From Strobilurus pachycystidiatus (lineage: Eukaryota; Basidiomycota; Agaricomycetes; Agaricales; Physalacriaceae), in the NCBI GenBank assembly GCA_019915135.1, contig JAHLMK010000012.1, positions 434,001 through 498,000 on the forward strand: 64,000 nt of DNA, given 5' to 3'. Numbering within the stretch: the stretch's first letter is position 1; each line of letters starts with the position of its first letter. The notes below the pieces were generated by a model, which worked only from the letters and a program-made list of their open reading frames with translations, was not told where the DNA came from and ran no database searches. A program made the translations under genes and the position numbers. Of the stretch, positions 30,380 through 41,534 are shown piece after piece.

Positions 30380-30548
30380 TGCAACAATAAAAATGTTTTG
30401 TCCCTCGGTTCCTCGTCGCATTTTTGTGTGATCTCAGTCGCCAGTTGCGTGGCGCTAGCCTGGCCTGGCGCTAAGTTGACTAATCGCATCAAACGTTCAA
30501 ATGTTGCTTCTCTCGACGTGTTCCCCCTTCGACACACCAACTACCATC

Positions 30549-31054
30549 ATGTTCTCCGATACCTCTGCAGCCAACCAAGCCCGCCTATCCATCCGTAACT
30601 ACATTGACGCTCATCGGGATATTGTCCAGGTGGAGGTTGACGACGCTGGTCAGCCATCTGTCGATGTATTTCTATGGATAATACTCATTATGCCTGTAGA
30701 GCTATCTATTGCCCTCGACTCCGGATGGAGCATGGGTGTCAAGTGGGAGCTCAGCTCGTCTTCGTCGTTCACAGCAAAGCCTCATGGTATGTTGCCGATC
30801 TATGTTCCCCACCCCCGCGTGTTGCTTACGATTGTGCAGAATTCACGGCCGAGGTCGCGCAATTCTACGACAATTGCGGATGGCAGGATCTGCTGGAGTA
30901 TTTTGTGGACATGCGGATGACCTCAAAGCTTGCGGTTCACCTTGTCATGGCCGGTATTCGGTCTGGCGCGACGAACCTGTACGACTTGTTGAAGTTGGCT
31001 TTGCCGGACAATTTAGACTTTCCCTCCTTCATTCGTCTCTTGGGAATGCTTTAG
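30549..31054 (+). CDS. KDZ cargo gene K6: small helical hypothetical protein
   Basis: Exons 30549-30786 and 30840-31054 are joined through a GTATGT...CAG intron of 53 bp with the phase preserved (CAT-GAA-TTC), giving 150 residues. The C-terminal exon is clearly protein-like: AEVAQFYDNCGWQDLLEYF and SGATNLYDLLKLAL. The first exon starts MFSDTSAANQARLSIRNYI. No domain recognised. It is followed at 185 bp by K7 in the same orientation. Confidence 0.65.
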
Positions 31055-31238
31055 ATTAAAGTGATGATCGATGTCGATGAACAGTTCCGAATCTCCGAGG
31101 TTGATCAAACATCAATAAGTGTAAGTACAACGTCTCGGAGACGTCCATCTCAAGGATGTTCGTCTTCCTTGGCTTCTGTTTGATGGACGGGGAGACCGAC
31201 CATTTAAAACCAGCTAGACCCGCCGTCGCACCAATGTC

Positions 31239-31856
31239 ATGGCCTCTCCCACTCTCCCACCTCACATGCTCACCTTCACTCGACTCTCCAAGCGCAGCTC
31301 GTCTCCCATCGGCCTCCAAGTTGCCAATTATATGGACCATTTGATGAACCCGAACAAGGTGAAGGTGATGATAAAAAGCCAATCATTACGTTTCATACCT
31401 GCTAACCATGCTTCCAGGCACCTCTTCAACCCAACGGCGGCGCCAGCATTCCACTGGCGAATGTATCGGTCGCACAAGAGCAGGTATACATATCAATCTT
31501 ACAAGCAGGCTTTACATCCTGAACTAATCTCTGGTACAGAGAAACCCTCCAAAACAAATGCGTCCGAAAAAGACCTTCTGTGTCCTCGTGCGCCGACTGT
31601 CCGATGACGAGAGGAGTACGTATCGGCACATCAACTCCATTGATTCCATTCCAGTGGCAAATGGAACGGTCGCAACAGAGCAGGTATACACACCAGTCTT
31701 AACAGCAGGCCTTATATACCGAACACATCTCTCGGACAGGGAAAACCTCAAGAACAAGCGCGTCCCAAAAAGACCTTCTGTGTCCTCGTGCGCCACCTGT
31801 CAGATGACGAGAGGAGTACGTACAAGCACATCAACTCCATTGAGTGCAGTGAATGA
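31239..31856 (+). CDS. KDZ cargo gene K7 with duplicated exon-intron unit
   Basis: Four exons (31239-31358, 31418-31483, 31540-31683, 31740-31856), all phase 0, encode 148 residues. Exons 3 and 4 are homologous: RPKKTFCVLVRRLSDDERST and RPKKTFCVLVRHLSDDERST. The preceding introns are also homologous, both starting GTATACA. A 200-bp unit is repeated in tandem at 31448 and 31648 with its intron inside. This is internal gene growth by tandem duplication. No function can be assigned. Preserved splice sites and frames in both copies argue that the gene is or was expressed. Confidence 0.65.
31448..31847 (+). repeat. 200-bp intragenic tandem duplication in K7
   Basis: Unit 1 starts ATTCCACTGGCGAATG at 31448, unit 2 starts ATTCCAGTGGCAAATG at 31648. 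Each covers the end of one exon, one complete intron and most of the next exon. Confidence 0.85.
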
Positions 31857-32076
31857 GCGCGACGGCGGGACACAAATACCGAATAAATTTTACTTTGCGT
31901 GTCGCCAATCAACGTCTTTGAAAGACACGAGCATAGAGTTTTGTCTAATTATCAGATGTAATTGAAAGCAGGATCAAACCATCACCACGACTCCATCACA
32001 ATGACTAAGCATGCTGTCTTCTCGAATACCATGACCCAGTTTCCTCCTTCGTTGCGCCGCCACGAAACGACCGACC

Positions 32077-35000
32077 ATGCCGCTGAAGAAGCGTCGCTTG
32101 AAGGCTATACGCGCTGACGACGACGAGGACGACGGCAATCTCAATGTGGTCCAAGCGCGCACCATCGCATTGTCCAAAGATCGGCGACATGGTTTGACGA
32201 GCACGACAAGCAGTTGCGCGCGTCGAGATGAAGAGACAGGTCACTCTCTCGTCTGGACAAATCGTTTCATTCCTCCTCCATTTGAATTTCCAAAGCCGCG
32301 CCGCTATGTCAATTCGGTATGGATACCTTCTTCATGTACCCTCGCGCGGTCGTTGACTTTCCAAAAGGATCAAAACCTGCTCGAATGGGTCGCAATGGAG
32401 CGGCCACAGGAGTTTCTCAACGAGTTCATCGGTTTAGAAGGACCAAGCGCGCCCCCGCCAGAATTCTTTTGCTACGGGCGTCACGACGGCATACATGATA
32501 CCGTACCTGGAGAGCCAATGTACCGTTGTGAAGATTGTTGGGGCACATACACGGAGTGTCTCGCGTGTACGCTCCATAATCACAGGCGTAATCCGCTGCA
32601 TCGTGTCCAGGTGAGCCGCGTGTTTTTTTGCTAGTGAGCGTATCCTGATAATTTGCAGCGTTGGAATGGTCTTTGTTTTGAACCGGTCACTCTACGGCAG
32701 CTTGGCTTGCGCGTACTCTTTGGACATCAAGACATTCCATTCTGTATCAATCCCCAACCTGGCAATAACGACTTCACGATCGTGCACGACAACACCGTCC
32801 ACAAGGTCAATGCGGATTTCTGCGGCTGCACCCAACGTTCGCCCCTTCGCATTCAAATGCTTCGCACTGAAGTATTCCCATCCACAACATTATTCCCCAA
32901 GACCGGAGCGACCCTTAGGACGCTGGAGCATTACGAGTCCCTCTCCGCCTCCGGGAAGCTTAGCGTGTTTGAGTACTACCAAGCCCTCGAGAAGATGACG
33001 GACAACACAAGGATCAGATTGCCCAAGGCACGTAGAGATCTCACTCTGATTCATGTTGTTGGTAACTAACGATATCTACAGTCGCGGTACAAATCCCTCT
33101 TCCGAATGATTCGTCAATTCGGTCATCTCAAAATGCTCAAACGAGCTGGGCGTGGTAATGTTTCCAATGGACGTGCGACAACGGAGGCTGGGGGTTTGGC
33201 GTTGCGATGCCCAGCTTGCCCCAGAGTTGGAGTGAATTTACCGCCGGATTGGGAAACGAAATCCCCGAAAGAGCAGTGAGCCATTTCCTTTTGTTGTGCT
33301 CTCGCAGTGATTCTGACGTCGGACTTCAGATACCTGTATCGATTAATCATCGCTCTCGACGCTAACTTTCGCCTCAAAAACCTGCGGCGCCCAAGTACCC
33401 TGGATCCGGGCTTACATACGGGCTGGGCCTACTTCGTGGAGCTCGACGCTTATCTCACTCACATCGCGAAATACCCAAAGCAAAAAGATGTAAGAGAATG
33501 CATTCTTATCCAGCTATTCATGACGCGTCAACATCTTCCTAGATCAGCTCGTGTGCTGGCTTCAAGACTTTAGCTCACGCCGAGTCCAAGAACGCGACTG
33601 GTCTACGGTCAACGGGCGTTGGCATGGCGATATGTGCGCGCCATGAGATGGTTTTCCCTAATGGTATCGGCGACCTACAACGCGGCGAACGGTACGAAGA
33701 TTTTTCATCATCATCTGATTATGTTGACCAATTGGCGTAGGTATTGCAATATGGATTACGTCGCCCTCTCAGCGCTCCGGGGCATCCTCCTTCGATCCGT
33801 CTTTTTCTCATACGACATTGTCTGTCAGTGGTCGATACACTTCAGGGAGCGGATGCTGGCATTACCTGTATGCCTACACTTGCCCGAGAACATCGCTATC
33901 GCATGGGGAGTCCCGAAGTGTCACTGTAAGGGACACAAGATTGGTTGCCAGGTCGAATTCAGCATGAACGTTCAGCAAGGCGTCGGGAGGACATGCGGTG
34001 AGGGCATCGAACGGACATGGCCGAAACTCAATAATGCCGCACCATCGACAAAGGAGATGCTTCCCGGAGCGCGACACGATGCGATAGATCGACAGATTTC
34101 CTCGCACAACTGGGAGAAAATGGTGGACCTCGGTATGATTTCATCGAGAATTGTCCATCTGGAGCTAACATATCCTCAGGGCGAAGCTTACATCGAAAAG
34201 CGTACCATGCTCAAATTGGCATGTTTCAGCAGGTAACGGCGCATGAGGAGTTCACGCATGCTCTTCCGGACGGCTGTGAGGCGACGTGGACGAAGGAGAT
34301 TGAGGAGTGGGAAGAGGATCACGCGAGAACAAACCCGTATTTCGTTCCAGCGCTCCGTATGTTTATCCACATCGACCGTTCCTATATCTATGCTCATGCC
34401 GCTTTTTAGATGCATCCAAAAACTCTGTTCGACAAGCGCTGGCCAACGAGGAACGTAGGGCTGCAGCAAGCGAGGTCCCATTGCACGAGACGAGTCCATC
34501 AGTGTGCATTGGCCTCGGACTCCTTATCGAGGATGAACAGTAGGTTTCTTCAAACTCGGGTACTAGTGCGGGCGCTCACTCCTTCTTATGGTAGACGCCG
34601 AATCAAGCAGTTACTTAGTTGCGAAGACAAGGACTCGCCCTGTACAATCAAGGAAATTCAAGACAAGCGTACTCAGATGCAGAACCAACTGCGACAGTTC
34701 CGCGACCTTCAGAAAGTCTACTTGCCAACTGTTGCCGGGATTGTCGCGGATCGTGCTGGTTCCCGTGAGGGCGATGTGGAGACGGAGGCGTTGTTTCTGC
34801 CATCATCTCTCCCAACAAGTCAATGGCGGCTGTGCAACGGTGATGTTGAGAAGAAGGAGGACACGCTTTGAGAGGCTCAATGCTATGACGCGTTGGAGAC
34901 AATTCGTGCGATGCAACGTTCGCGGCGTAGGATTACCGCTTTCCGTCGGGTCAACGTTCGAGGTCAGGATAGGACGACGCGCGTCCTCAAAATTATCAAG

Positions 35001-35687
35001 CGTCTCATCGCCAAATCCGACCTGGCGGTCCTGAAGTACCGCACCGCTCGGGCGGCACTTCTCAATCTACGTGGCCCTGGGGAGTGGGAGTCATCCCTCC
35101 GCACTCTCATGGACGAAGACGTTGCCGCGCTGGACAGCTACATTTTCGACATCGATTTACCGCCATCGAAGAAGAAGAAGACGATGGTTGGAAACGACGT
35201 GCAGTACGGCAGCGGCAGTTACAATGTTCCGTGGATCTGGCGTACAGAGAACGCTCTGACGAGTCTCGAGAAGGACGAGCTTCATGTGTCGATCCGAGTT
35301 GAGTGGCTCAAGAGTCGGGCAAGGGCTCGAACGTGGACGGAGGAGTGCCGTCTGGTTGAGGTGGAGAAGGAGCGGACACTTGCAACGTTTGCGGTAGAAG
35401 AGAGGACGTGGCTGGCGAGGGCAGCGGGTTGGGATGGCATCAGCGCGTCGCTGGCAAGGGGTGTACACGCGTATGCTCACCGGCAGGCGGCCGTCTATCG
35501 AGATCTAGGACGGCGTTTCACGGACATATGGTCCAAACCCTACAAGGCGCGCGCACGACGGATTCCAGACCGCATCGAGATCACGCAGGAGGAGGAGGAG
35601 GAATCGGACGATGAGCCGGAGGAGGATGGCCTGGCGGTTGCACGTGTTCTGGCTACGAATGACGACGACCCGACTCTGGACGATTGA
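32077..35687 (+). pseudogene. KDZ transposase with CxC2 domain, one premature stop
   Basis: Nine exons join in phase: 32077-32610, 32659-33027, 33082-33275, 33330-33489, 33543-33691, 33741-34132, 34180-34356, 34410-34539, 34595-35687. The first exon carries the CxC2 cysteine cluster that accompanies KDZ transposases (YRCEDCWGTYTECLACTLHN). Later exons carry typical KDZ core blocks: SRYKSLFRMIRQFGHLKML, IIALDANFRLKN, TGVGMAICARHEMVFPNGIG, FFSYDIVCQWSIHFRERM and WGVPKCHCKGHKIGC. One intron uses a GC donor (33028). TGA at 34869-34871 is codon 794 of 1066 and interrupts the expected L-R-EAQCYDALETIR reading; a CGA to TGA change would explain it. The tail ends in an acidic segment. The product would lack about a quarter of its length. 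Confidence 0.88.
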
Positions 35688-35992
35688 TACCTTGTACGGA
35701 CGTTATCTCGACTACATTTGGACTCTTTTCATCATGTACATAATAATTAACCTATTTTCGGCTTGCGACTCATTTTGTGGCGTGGTTAGGGTCTAGGAAA
35801 ACTGTTAGGCACCTGTCTGGGCACATCTGCAGTGCATGCAACGTCCTATATGCGGTCGGCAAGGCCTGGAGGGATACAACAATGAAAAAGCCCTTTTGTG
35901 AGTGGATTGAACATCTGGTTACATCCTCGGATTCTGGAATCGGGCTTTTGGGTTATAACCACTGCCATACAGGATCCCCTACCGCCATGGTT
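35688..35992. other. Right arm of the KDZ element
   Basis: Noncoding 305 bp ending in the right degenerate inverted repeat (35915-35992), with GGTTATAACC at 35951-35960. It presumably includes the transposase 3' end. Confidence 0.6.
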
Positions 35993-36563
35993 GTCAAGGT
36001 ATCCAAACATGGGTAAGTCATGCTCTTCTTCTATTTCCGAGAAGAAGTCATGAACCCAGTCTAGACGACGCCAGGCCTTCGCAATCTGAACTCGATACCA
36101 TCGTGCAAGATCAAACCTCGGATCCTTCATCAGGTGAACCTCGAGCCGCGCAACAAAACCAAGATGATTATCCATGATCTCGAAGTACTCACTGTCCCAC
36201 CAGGAACGCCGGATATCAAAACGCTTCACGTTTGGCTTATATGGAGCTGCCCAGTCGGCGATGTACGGCTGGTGTTGTATCAGCAAGTCCTCGATGGCAT
36301 CAATGAACACGTCGCCCATTCGCCCGGTACCGATCCAGGCATCCCGATCAGGCCAACGATAGTAAGGCTGTTCATTGTATATTCCTCGTTCATGTGCATA
36401 CCATTGAGTGATACAGAAGTCGGGATTCTCGAGCCATGAGCTCAAGATCTCGAGCTCCCAGGGTTGCGAGGCGTCATTATAATAGGAATCCATTATGACA
36501 TGGTGAGTCTCCGATGTTCTGTATACCAGGAAGCGGTCATAATCAATCTTAGACTCTGTACGG
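35993..36563 (-). pseudogene. A1 polyprotein: linker domain between Gag and protease (fragment)
   Basis: The minus-strand frame encodes a Trp/Tyr-rich, conserved-looking segment (KIDYDRFLVYRTSETHHVIM, WYAHERGIYNEQPYYRWPD, YRVQIAKAWRRLDWVHDFF). It matches A2 at 62720-63289 almost exactly. It lies between Gag and the protease of family A. I do not recognise the domain; its density of aromatic residues suggests a folded, possibly binding, module. It is bounded by the KDZ element on one side and by D on the other. Confidence 0.85.
36560..36563. repeat. 4-bp target-site duplication of element D
   Basis: ACGG lies before 36564 and again at 53141-53144. A2 has it once at about 63286-63289. Confidence 0.93.
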
Positions 36564-38258
36564 TGATATGCACGTTCGAAATAGACCTCTAAAAAGGGAC
36601 TATGAAATCTATCCTATCTATCCTTATATCTCACTAATACTCCTTGTGGGAGCGAGGCTGGTGTAGTTGTTCAAAGGAACAAGTACTTTTGGTATTGGAA
36701 CAATAGAGATGTATTACGAACTTGCGTTCGAGTAGTTTTAGGGGGTGTAGGGAGATTGATTCACAAAGTCGAACAAGATAATCTGAAAGTCGTAGGCCGA
36801 AGTCACAACGTACGGAGACCTTAAACAGCGCGAGGCAATGTAGCTCCTTCTTATTGATCGTTCTTTTATACAAGGTGATTGTCTTATGGCAGGCCGCTAC
36901 CGTAGGTGTTTATGCTACTGGACTGCTACCAAGTAAGGCGATTTCCTTGTCTTTAAACCAAACTTCTAGTGTCTTGGACTGGGACCAAAGATTCCGTAAG
37001 GTGTTTCAGACGATAACAACACTCGTTCAAACTCAACTAAACTCCTCAAAGGCGAATACTTCACAACAGAGCGTGATTGCAAGGCAGAACTACTTGCAAC
37101 CCGGCCTTCTAACGAACACAAGGGTCTAACGCCAAGTGGTGTCGTTTGGTATTGTCTTAGTGACTTGGAGGATAGGAACCTATGAGTTCTTCAAGGAGTT
37201 TGCTAACACCTGATATCGCCTAAATGGTTCTAAGGTCTTTTTGGGGCTTTCAAGGTCTTTTGGGTTCTCTCAAATTCAGAGTAAGTTGAGTCGAAACTTG
37301 AGTTAGATTCACTACAGCGACTGCGTATTACTAGCGGATACTGTGGGGGCACTAAGCTACCTATCTACTGGCGCTTGCTGGCCTTTTATACTATTCCTAC
37401 TATTCTGTACTGTAAGCGGGTTTACTACTCGTCGGGCCTCTCGGAGGTCGAGTCATTCTGTACTAGCGTCCTGATTGGCTATCCCTGTTCGAAACAGCCG
37501 ACCCGGGAGAAGACTGAACACTTGGTCAGCGCCAAGTGCGCCACACCACCGATCTGACTCTTCCTTAAGTCTATTTCTGTCTCCCGAGGTTCCGCTTGTC
37601 TTGGCAAAACTCCTTAATGAGTTCTTTCGTGTCTTTAGGCGTTGGTTGGGTTTATCCTTAGCGCTTGGAAGGTAATTCATTTTCGACAACCCAGTGACGC
37701 CACATCAATATGTGAGTTCCAGTGAGGTACAAGGTCCATGATCGGGCCTTTTAGCCAGGTCTATCTTTAGTGATCGGCGGCGGCGGATCGAAGTCCGTTT
37801 TCTTTGGTGCGGGGCGTCGGAGCGGAGATCACTATTCCGAAGGCGCCATGGCCCGGAAGAGAGATCTTCTCCTTTGATCTATTCTTGGTCGCGCGAGTTC
37901 TGACTTGGCACGAGTAAACTCCTTGAGCCTTCTTGGTAGAGTATCTCCTGCCTGGGTACTTTCCGTAGTGCTATTTCTGGTAGGCACTTGTCGTTGCATG
38001 ACCGACACGGTTGAATGAACTCCTGGTTTTAAGAGTACAACGCTTGGATAATGATATTCGGAGTTAAGGAGTATGATCGGTCGATCATACCGCGTCCTAA
38101 AGGCGCGTATCCCTTAGTCCTGGAGACTTGCCTGCGTTAAGGTAGTTTCTCCGTGTGTCTCTCTGGTCGTTGTGCTGTGACTGGAAGTCCTGGCATAGAC
38201 TCCGACAGGAATCGCAAAATTCCCTGGTTCTGGCACTAGGATTCTACAATGCGTATCA
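36564..38258 (-). repeat. 3' LTR of element D
   Basis: 1695 bp. On the minus strand it runs from TGATACGC (38258) to GCATATCA (36564). TATA box TATAAAAGG at 37382-37390. Confidence 0.95.
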
Positions 38259-38259
38259 T

Positions 38260-38276
38260 CTCCTCTTGACTTTTGA
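38260..38276 (-). other. Polypurine tract of element D
   Basis: TCAAAAGTCAAGAGGAG, one base before the 3' LTR. It is repeated exactly at 41691-41707. Confidence 0.8.
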
Positions 38277-38401
38277 AATGTCGTCCCCGACATCCTAGTA
38301 GTATCGCGAAAACGCTTATTCCTTCTGCCTTGGTGCAAAGCCCCAGACCTTTTGCCGCTCTATCTTTATCAAGGTCCTTGGCAATTTTCGCCTTGCTCGC
38401 C

Positions 38402-38408
38402 TATAAAA
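38402..38408 (+). promoter_or_regulatory. TATA box of gene X in D
   Basis: TATAAAA, 54 bases before the X start at 38456; X in B has one at the matching place. Confidence 0.6.
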
Positions 38409-38455
38409 ACGCCTGTTTTATCTCCTGGGCGTTTTCATCCTTACTTTCCTTCGAC

Positions 38456-39963
38456 ATGGCTCCCAAATCCTGGACTTCCTGCGCTCGTCTTTTGCCTTCG
38501 GTCCCTTACCTCCCTTCCGCGAAGGAGATCGCCACTCACAAGGACGCTTCCGTCGCCGTCCTCGCCTATTCCGTGGAATACGATCCTCCTGCGACCACCC
38601 CGGACACCTTTACGGTCCTCGGGCTTCGCATGTCGATGGCTCTCCCTCGCCTCAACCGTCTCGACATCAAAAAGGCCTGCCTCAACATGGAACTTTCCAA
38701 GCAGATCACCGAGCAGGTCGACAAAATCATGGAGGCGGTCTTGGTGTGTCCCTTTTTATCCTTCGTGCCTGTCGTCGTTTCCTTAATTCCTCCTAGATGG
38801 CCAACACCGACATCAAGTACGTTCCTTCCGACTCGAAGGTCCCATCCGACCTTGTCTTGTTCTTCCACAACGTCAAGAACTATCTCGGATTGACGCTTCA
38901 TCTCCTTGGCATTCATCCTCAAACGCCTTCGCACCACATCGCGCACATCTTCCAACCTTTGGTGAACACCGCCAAGAAGATGTCGAACGCGCAGTTCCAG
39001 CCTTTGCCTGCTGATCATCCCATGCATCCGACCAACGTCTTTGTTAAACCGGACCCCAAGGTCAAGGTTTGTCATACTTGTTCATTAGGTCTTTCTTAAC
39101 GCCTTACCTCTTCACAGGGAAAAAGCAAGAAATCTCCTGAAGTTATCACCGACGCTATGGAGAAACAGGCGGAAGAAGACATCGACATGGATGCCGATGG
39201 CCGTGCGCGATTCTTCAAGCGCGAGTATTTTGATTGGGCTGACGATGTTGCAGAAGCCGACACCGACGGTGAGGAGTCCGTGATTGTCGTTGGTGAGAAC
39301 GTACGCTCAATTCCTTTATAGCCCTTCGCCTTCAGCTGGCTGATTTCTTCCAACAGATGTCCTTGTCCAACAACCTTTTCAAAGAGGCGGAAGCGGTGAG
39401 TCGTTTATTACTCTTGGTCTTTTTGCCTTTACTTGGTTCTGATTGGGATTCCCCTTTAGAGCACTTCTGTGCGTTATCTTCCTTTTGCTGCCCTACCCAA
39501 GATGGACGTTAACGCCCGTGTTTATCAGCGCGCCATGCAAACCTTGGGATCCCTCAACGGTCAGGAACTTCCTCCTAAGCGCAAGCTCCCCGACGACCTT
39601 TCTCGCCGCGCCGCTAAGGCTGCTCGTCCTTCGACCTTTATGATCGAGCCGGTCTTGCTCAAGCAATTGGATGCGGGTACGTCCTGTTACTTTGATCTGT
39701 CTTTCTCCTTTCTGACTCCTTGGATATTAGCGCCCCAGTATATCAACGGTTTGCAGGCCGCCTTGACGCAGGTTCACAAGCGCATGACCCGCTTGGCCGG
39801 TGTGGATGATCCCAATATTTTGCCGGGACTTCTCCAGTTGGAGCGTCAATACCGCCACGACATTATCTCGTCTTACAATGAGATCCGGGGTCGTATTCAG
39901 TTCGTTTTGTCGACTCGGGATTTGTACATTTCCGCCTTAGACGGAGTGGACCAAGCCCAGTAG
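38456..39963 (+). CDS. Accessory gene X of element D (antisense, 6 exons), unknown function
   Basis: Exons 38456-38743, 38797-39066, 39118-39300, 39357-39395, 39460-39676 and 39731-39963 encode 409 residues. Start MAPKSWTSCARLLPSVPYLP is close to that of the B copy. Other conserved stretches are LLGIHPQTPSHHIAHIFQPL, SVRYLPFAALPKMDVNARVY and LERQYRHDIISSYNEIRGRI. Four of six exons have exactly the same length as in B, and the two acidic, variable exons differ by whole codons. This is the signature of a gene kept under protein-level constraint. It lies opposite to the direction of the retroelement transcript, with its own TATA box, and shares a 451-bp spacer with Y in head-to-tail order. No known domain. 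Confidence 0.87.
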
Positions 39964-40414
39964 TTTCCTAAAGGTGGTCTCAACCTCCTCCAAGTCTTAG
40001 CCAGTCGTCTAGCTCTTTCTCCTTTCATGTTTACACTGGCTTCGGATTTCGTTTTATCCCTTGTAGGTCCGGTAGCACTTTGTTTCCCGTAGCTACTTTA
40101 GTACACAGCCGTCTCAACACGACTACCCTTGTTTTTACCCTTTGGCGCGATCCGTTAGAACTCCGGCGATCCTTCTTAAGTCCAGTGATCGCCTTCATCA
40201 ACTAAGTAAGTTTGATCGGGAATTCCCGATCACCTTCGTCGAATCGTTCATCCTAAGTTTTTACAGCGCCTAGGTCTCTTTAATGGTCTTCGGAGTAGCT
40301 TAAGCTTTATTCCTAGACTCGCTTAAGCTATTTCTTCCTTTTCCTTGGATCGTCACGGCGGTCCCGGTACTCTATAAAAACGCCAGAGTTGCTTCTGGTT
40401 TTGCCATAACCGCC
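39964..40414. other. Intergenic between X and Y of D
   Basis: 451 bp with the X 3' end and the Y promoter. The only element I can name is the TATA box at 40373-40380. Confidence 0.5.
40373..40380 (+). promoter_or_regulatory. TATA box of gene Y in D
   Basis: TATAAAAA, 42 bases before the Y start codon; flanking TATAAAAACGCC resembles the X promoter of the same element. Confidence 0.6.
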
Positions 40415-41534
40415 ATGCCTATCCCGATTCTTCCTTCGTTTTCTGACACTCGCCTTCGCGGCATCCCTTTGCACAACCAACCTGCTCCGGAGGAGCTCGA
40501 GGCCCTACTTGGCGAATTGGCCTTGACCAGCGCCTTGGAATTGTATACCTTCGCTCGGCGATTCAGCATCGTTATCCGCTATGACGACGGTACTCTCTCC
40601 ACGGTTGACGATACTGCGGCGGTAGCTGCCTTAGAAGAGCCAGTGCTTCATTTTGGTGAAGGGAAGCCTTTGGATGTCCCGTCCCTGCGGTATTTGTTGT
40701 ATACCTTGGTGCGTAACAACGCCTTAGGCCCTTTATGCCTGCTTACTTCCACTCCAGCGTCGTCTGGCGTATATGTGGGATCCCGCCTTCTACGAAAACC
40801 CCGTCATTTACCTTGGCTTTCGCCAGTACTTCTTTCCCTTGTACTACGGAGCCGTGGAGCTCTGTAAGTCCTGGTTCCGAGCCGTCAATGGAAGGACCCT
40901 CGACGGTTTTGCCCTTGATAACTTCCTTGGGTATGGTTTGCTGGACATCCCGGGCGTGCATCCCGACTTGATGAAGGACATTATTCCCCGGTTCATGGTG
41001 CGCAAACACCTTCTCCAGAACCGCCTTGTCTGATTATTTCTTCCAGGTGGAATCCACCTTCGGCGGTTACATGGGATTCGATTCCACTCTTCGCGAGTTG
41101 ATCCTCGATCCAAACGCCTTGCGGATCCTCCCTGTTCAATACGATCAAACGCCTCCGTCCATCGTAACCGTTATGAAGTGGTGGCCGGAGTTCCAGCGAG
41201 CGAATTCTGCCTTGTATGGTTTTCCTAAGTTGGGAGCCTTGATGCGACCTACTCGTCTTAGGCGTTTGGCTCCCCACGTTGAAGTTCCTTCGAACACTGT
41301 TCGTCAACTCCTTCCCGCGCTTCGCACACCTTGTAACTTCTGTGCTTGTAGCGAGCCGATGAGCATTTGTCTTTTGTCACTCCATCCTTCTGGGAAATAG
41401 ACTGGTCAAACGCCTCTGCACTGGACTACAAACTCCTGGAGAACTATATCATGATTCTTGATGTTAGGTCTTCGGGTTTCTTCTACGAACGCTTAGCGCG
41501 TCTCCCAGTGGGTCCGGATTGGAATCGTTTTTAG
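40415..41534 (+). CDS. Accessory gene Y of element D (antisense, 4 exons), unknown function
   Basis: Exons 40415-40708, 40758-40997, 41047-41298 and 41352-41534 give 322 residues. Conserved with B: MPIPILPSFSDTR, GKPLDVPSLRYLLYTL, QYFFPLYYGAVELCKSWF, VTVMKWWPEFQRANSALYG, and the C-terminal GFFYERLARLPVGPDWNRF. The last intron (41299-41351, donor GTTCGT) is exactly 53 bp as in B. A shorter reading that skips it would create an apparent CNFC motif but would lose the conserved WEIDWSNA end. Transcription is opposite to the retroelement and convergent with Z. No signal peptide or membrane segment. Function unknown. Confidence 0.85.

Larger units (their letters stand above)
22470..35992 (+). mobile_element. 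13.5-kb KDZ DNA transposon with cargo genes
   Basis: The segment is missing from A2, is flanked by the 8-bp duplication GTCAAGGT, and carries a KDZ-type transposase gene near its right end. The ends are degenerate inverted repeats: GGTTATAACC starts 33 bp in from the left end and 32 bp in from the right, and TGTAACCAG is exactly 69 bp in from both. Inside are seven additional genes (six on the plus strand, one on the minus), a tRNA-like sequence and short repeats. KDZ elements (Kyakuja-Dileera-Zisupton) are known from basidiomycetes and often carry cargo. The transposase has an in-frame stop, so this copy is not autonomous as it stands. Confidence 0.85.

Noticed and set aside
30095..30421. 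Minus-strand ORF with a hydrophobic, membrane-like stretch
   Set aside because: It overlaps K5 on the other strand, has no splice support and its hydrophobicity comes from the complement of a lysine-rich coding end.
30664..30697. 34-bp intron in K6
   Set aside because: Too short for this genome (others are 45-65 bp) and removing it breaks the frame that joins the second exon.
41299..41351. Apparent conserved CNFC cysteine motif at the end of Y in both elements
   Set aside because: It lies in a 53-bp intron present in B and D. Reading through it destroys the conserved W-x-IDWS C-terminus.
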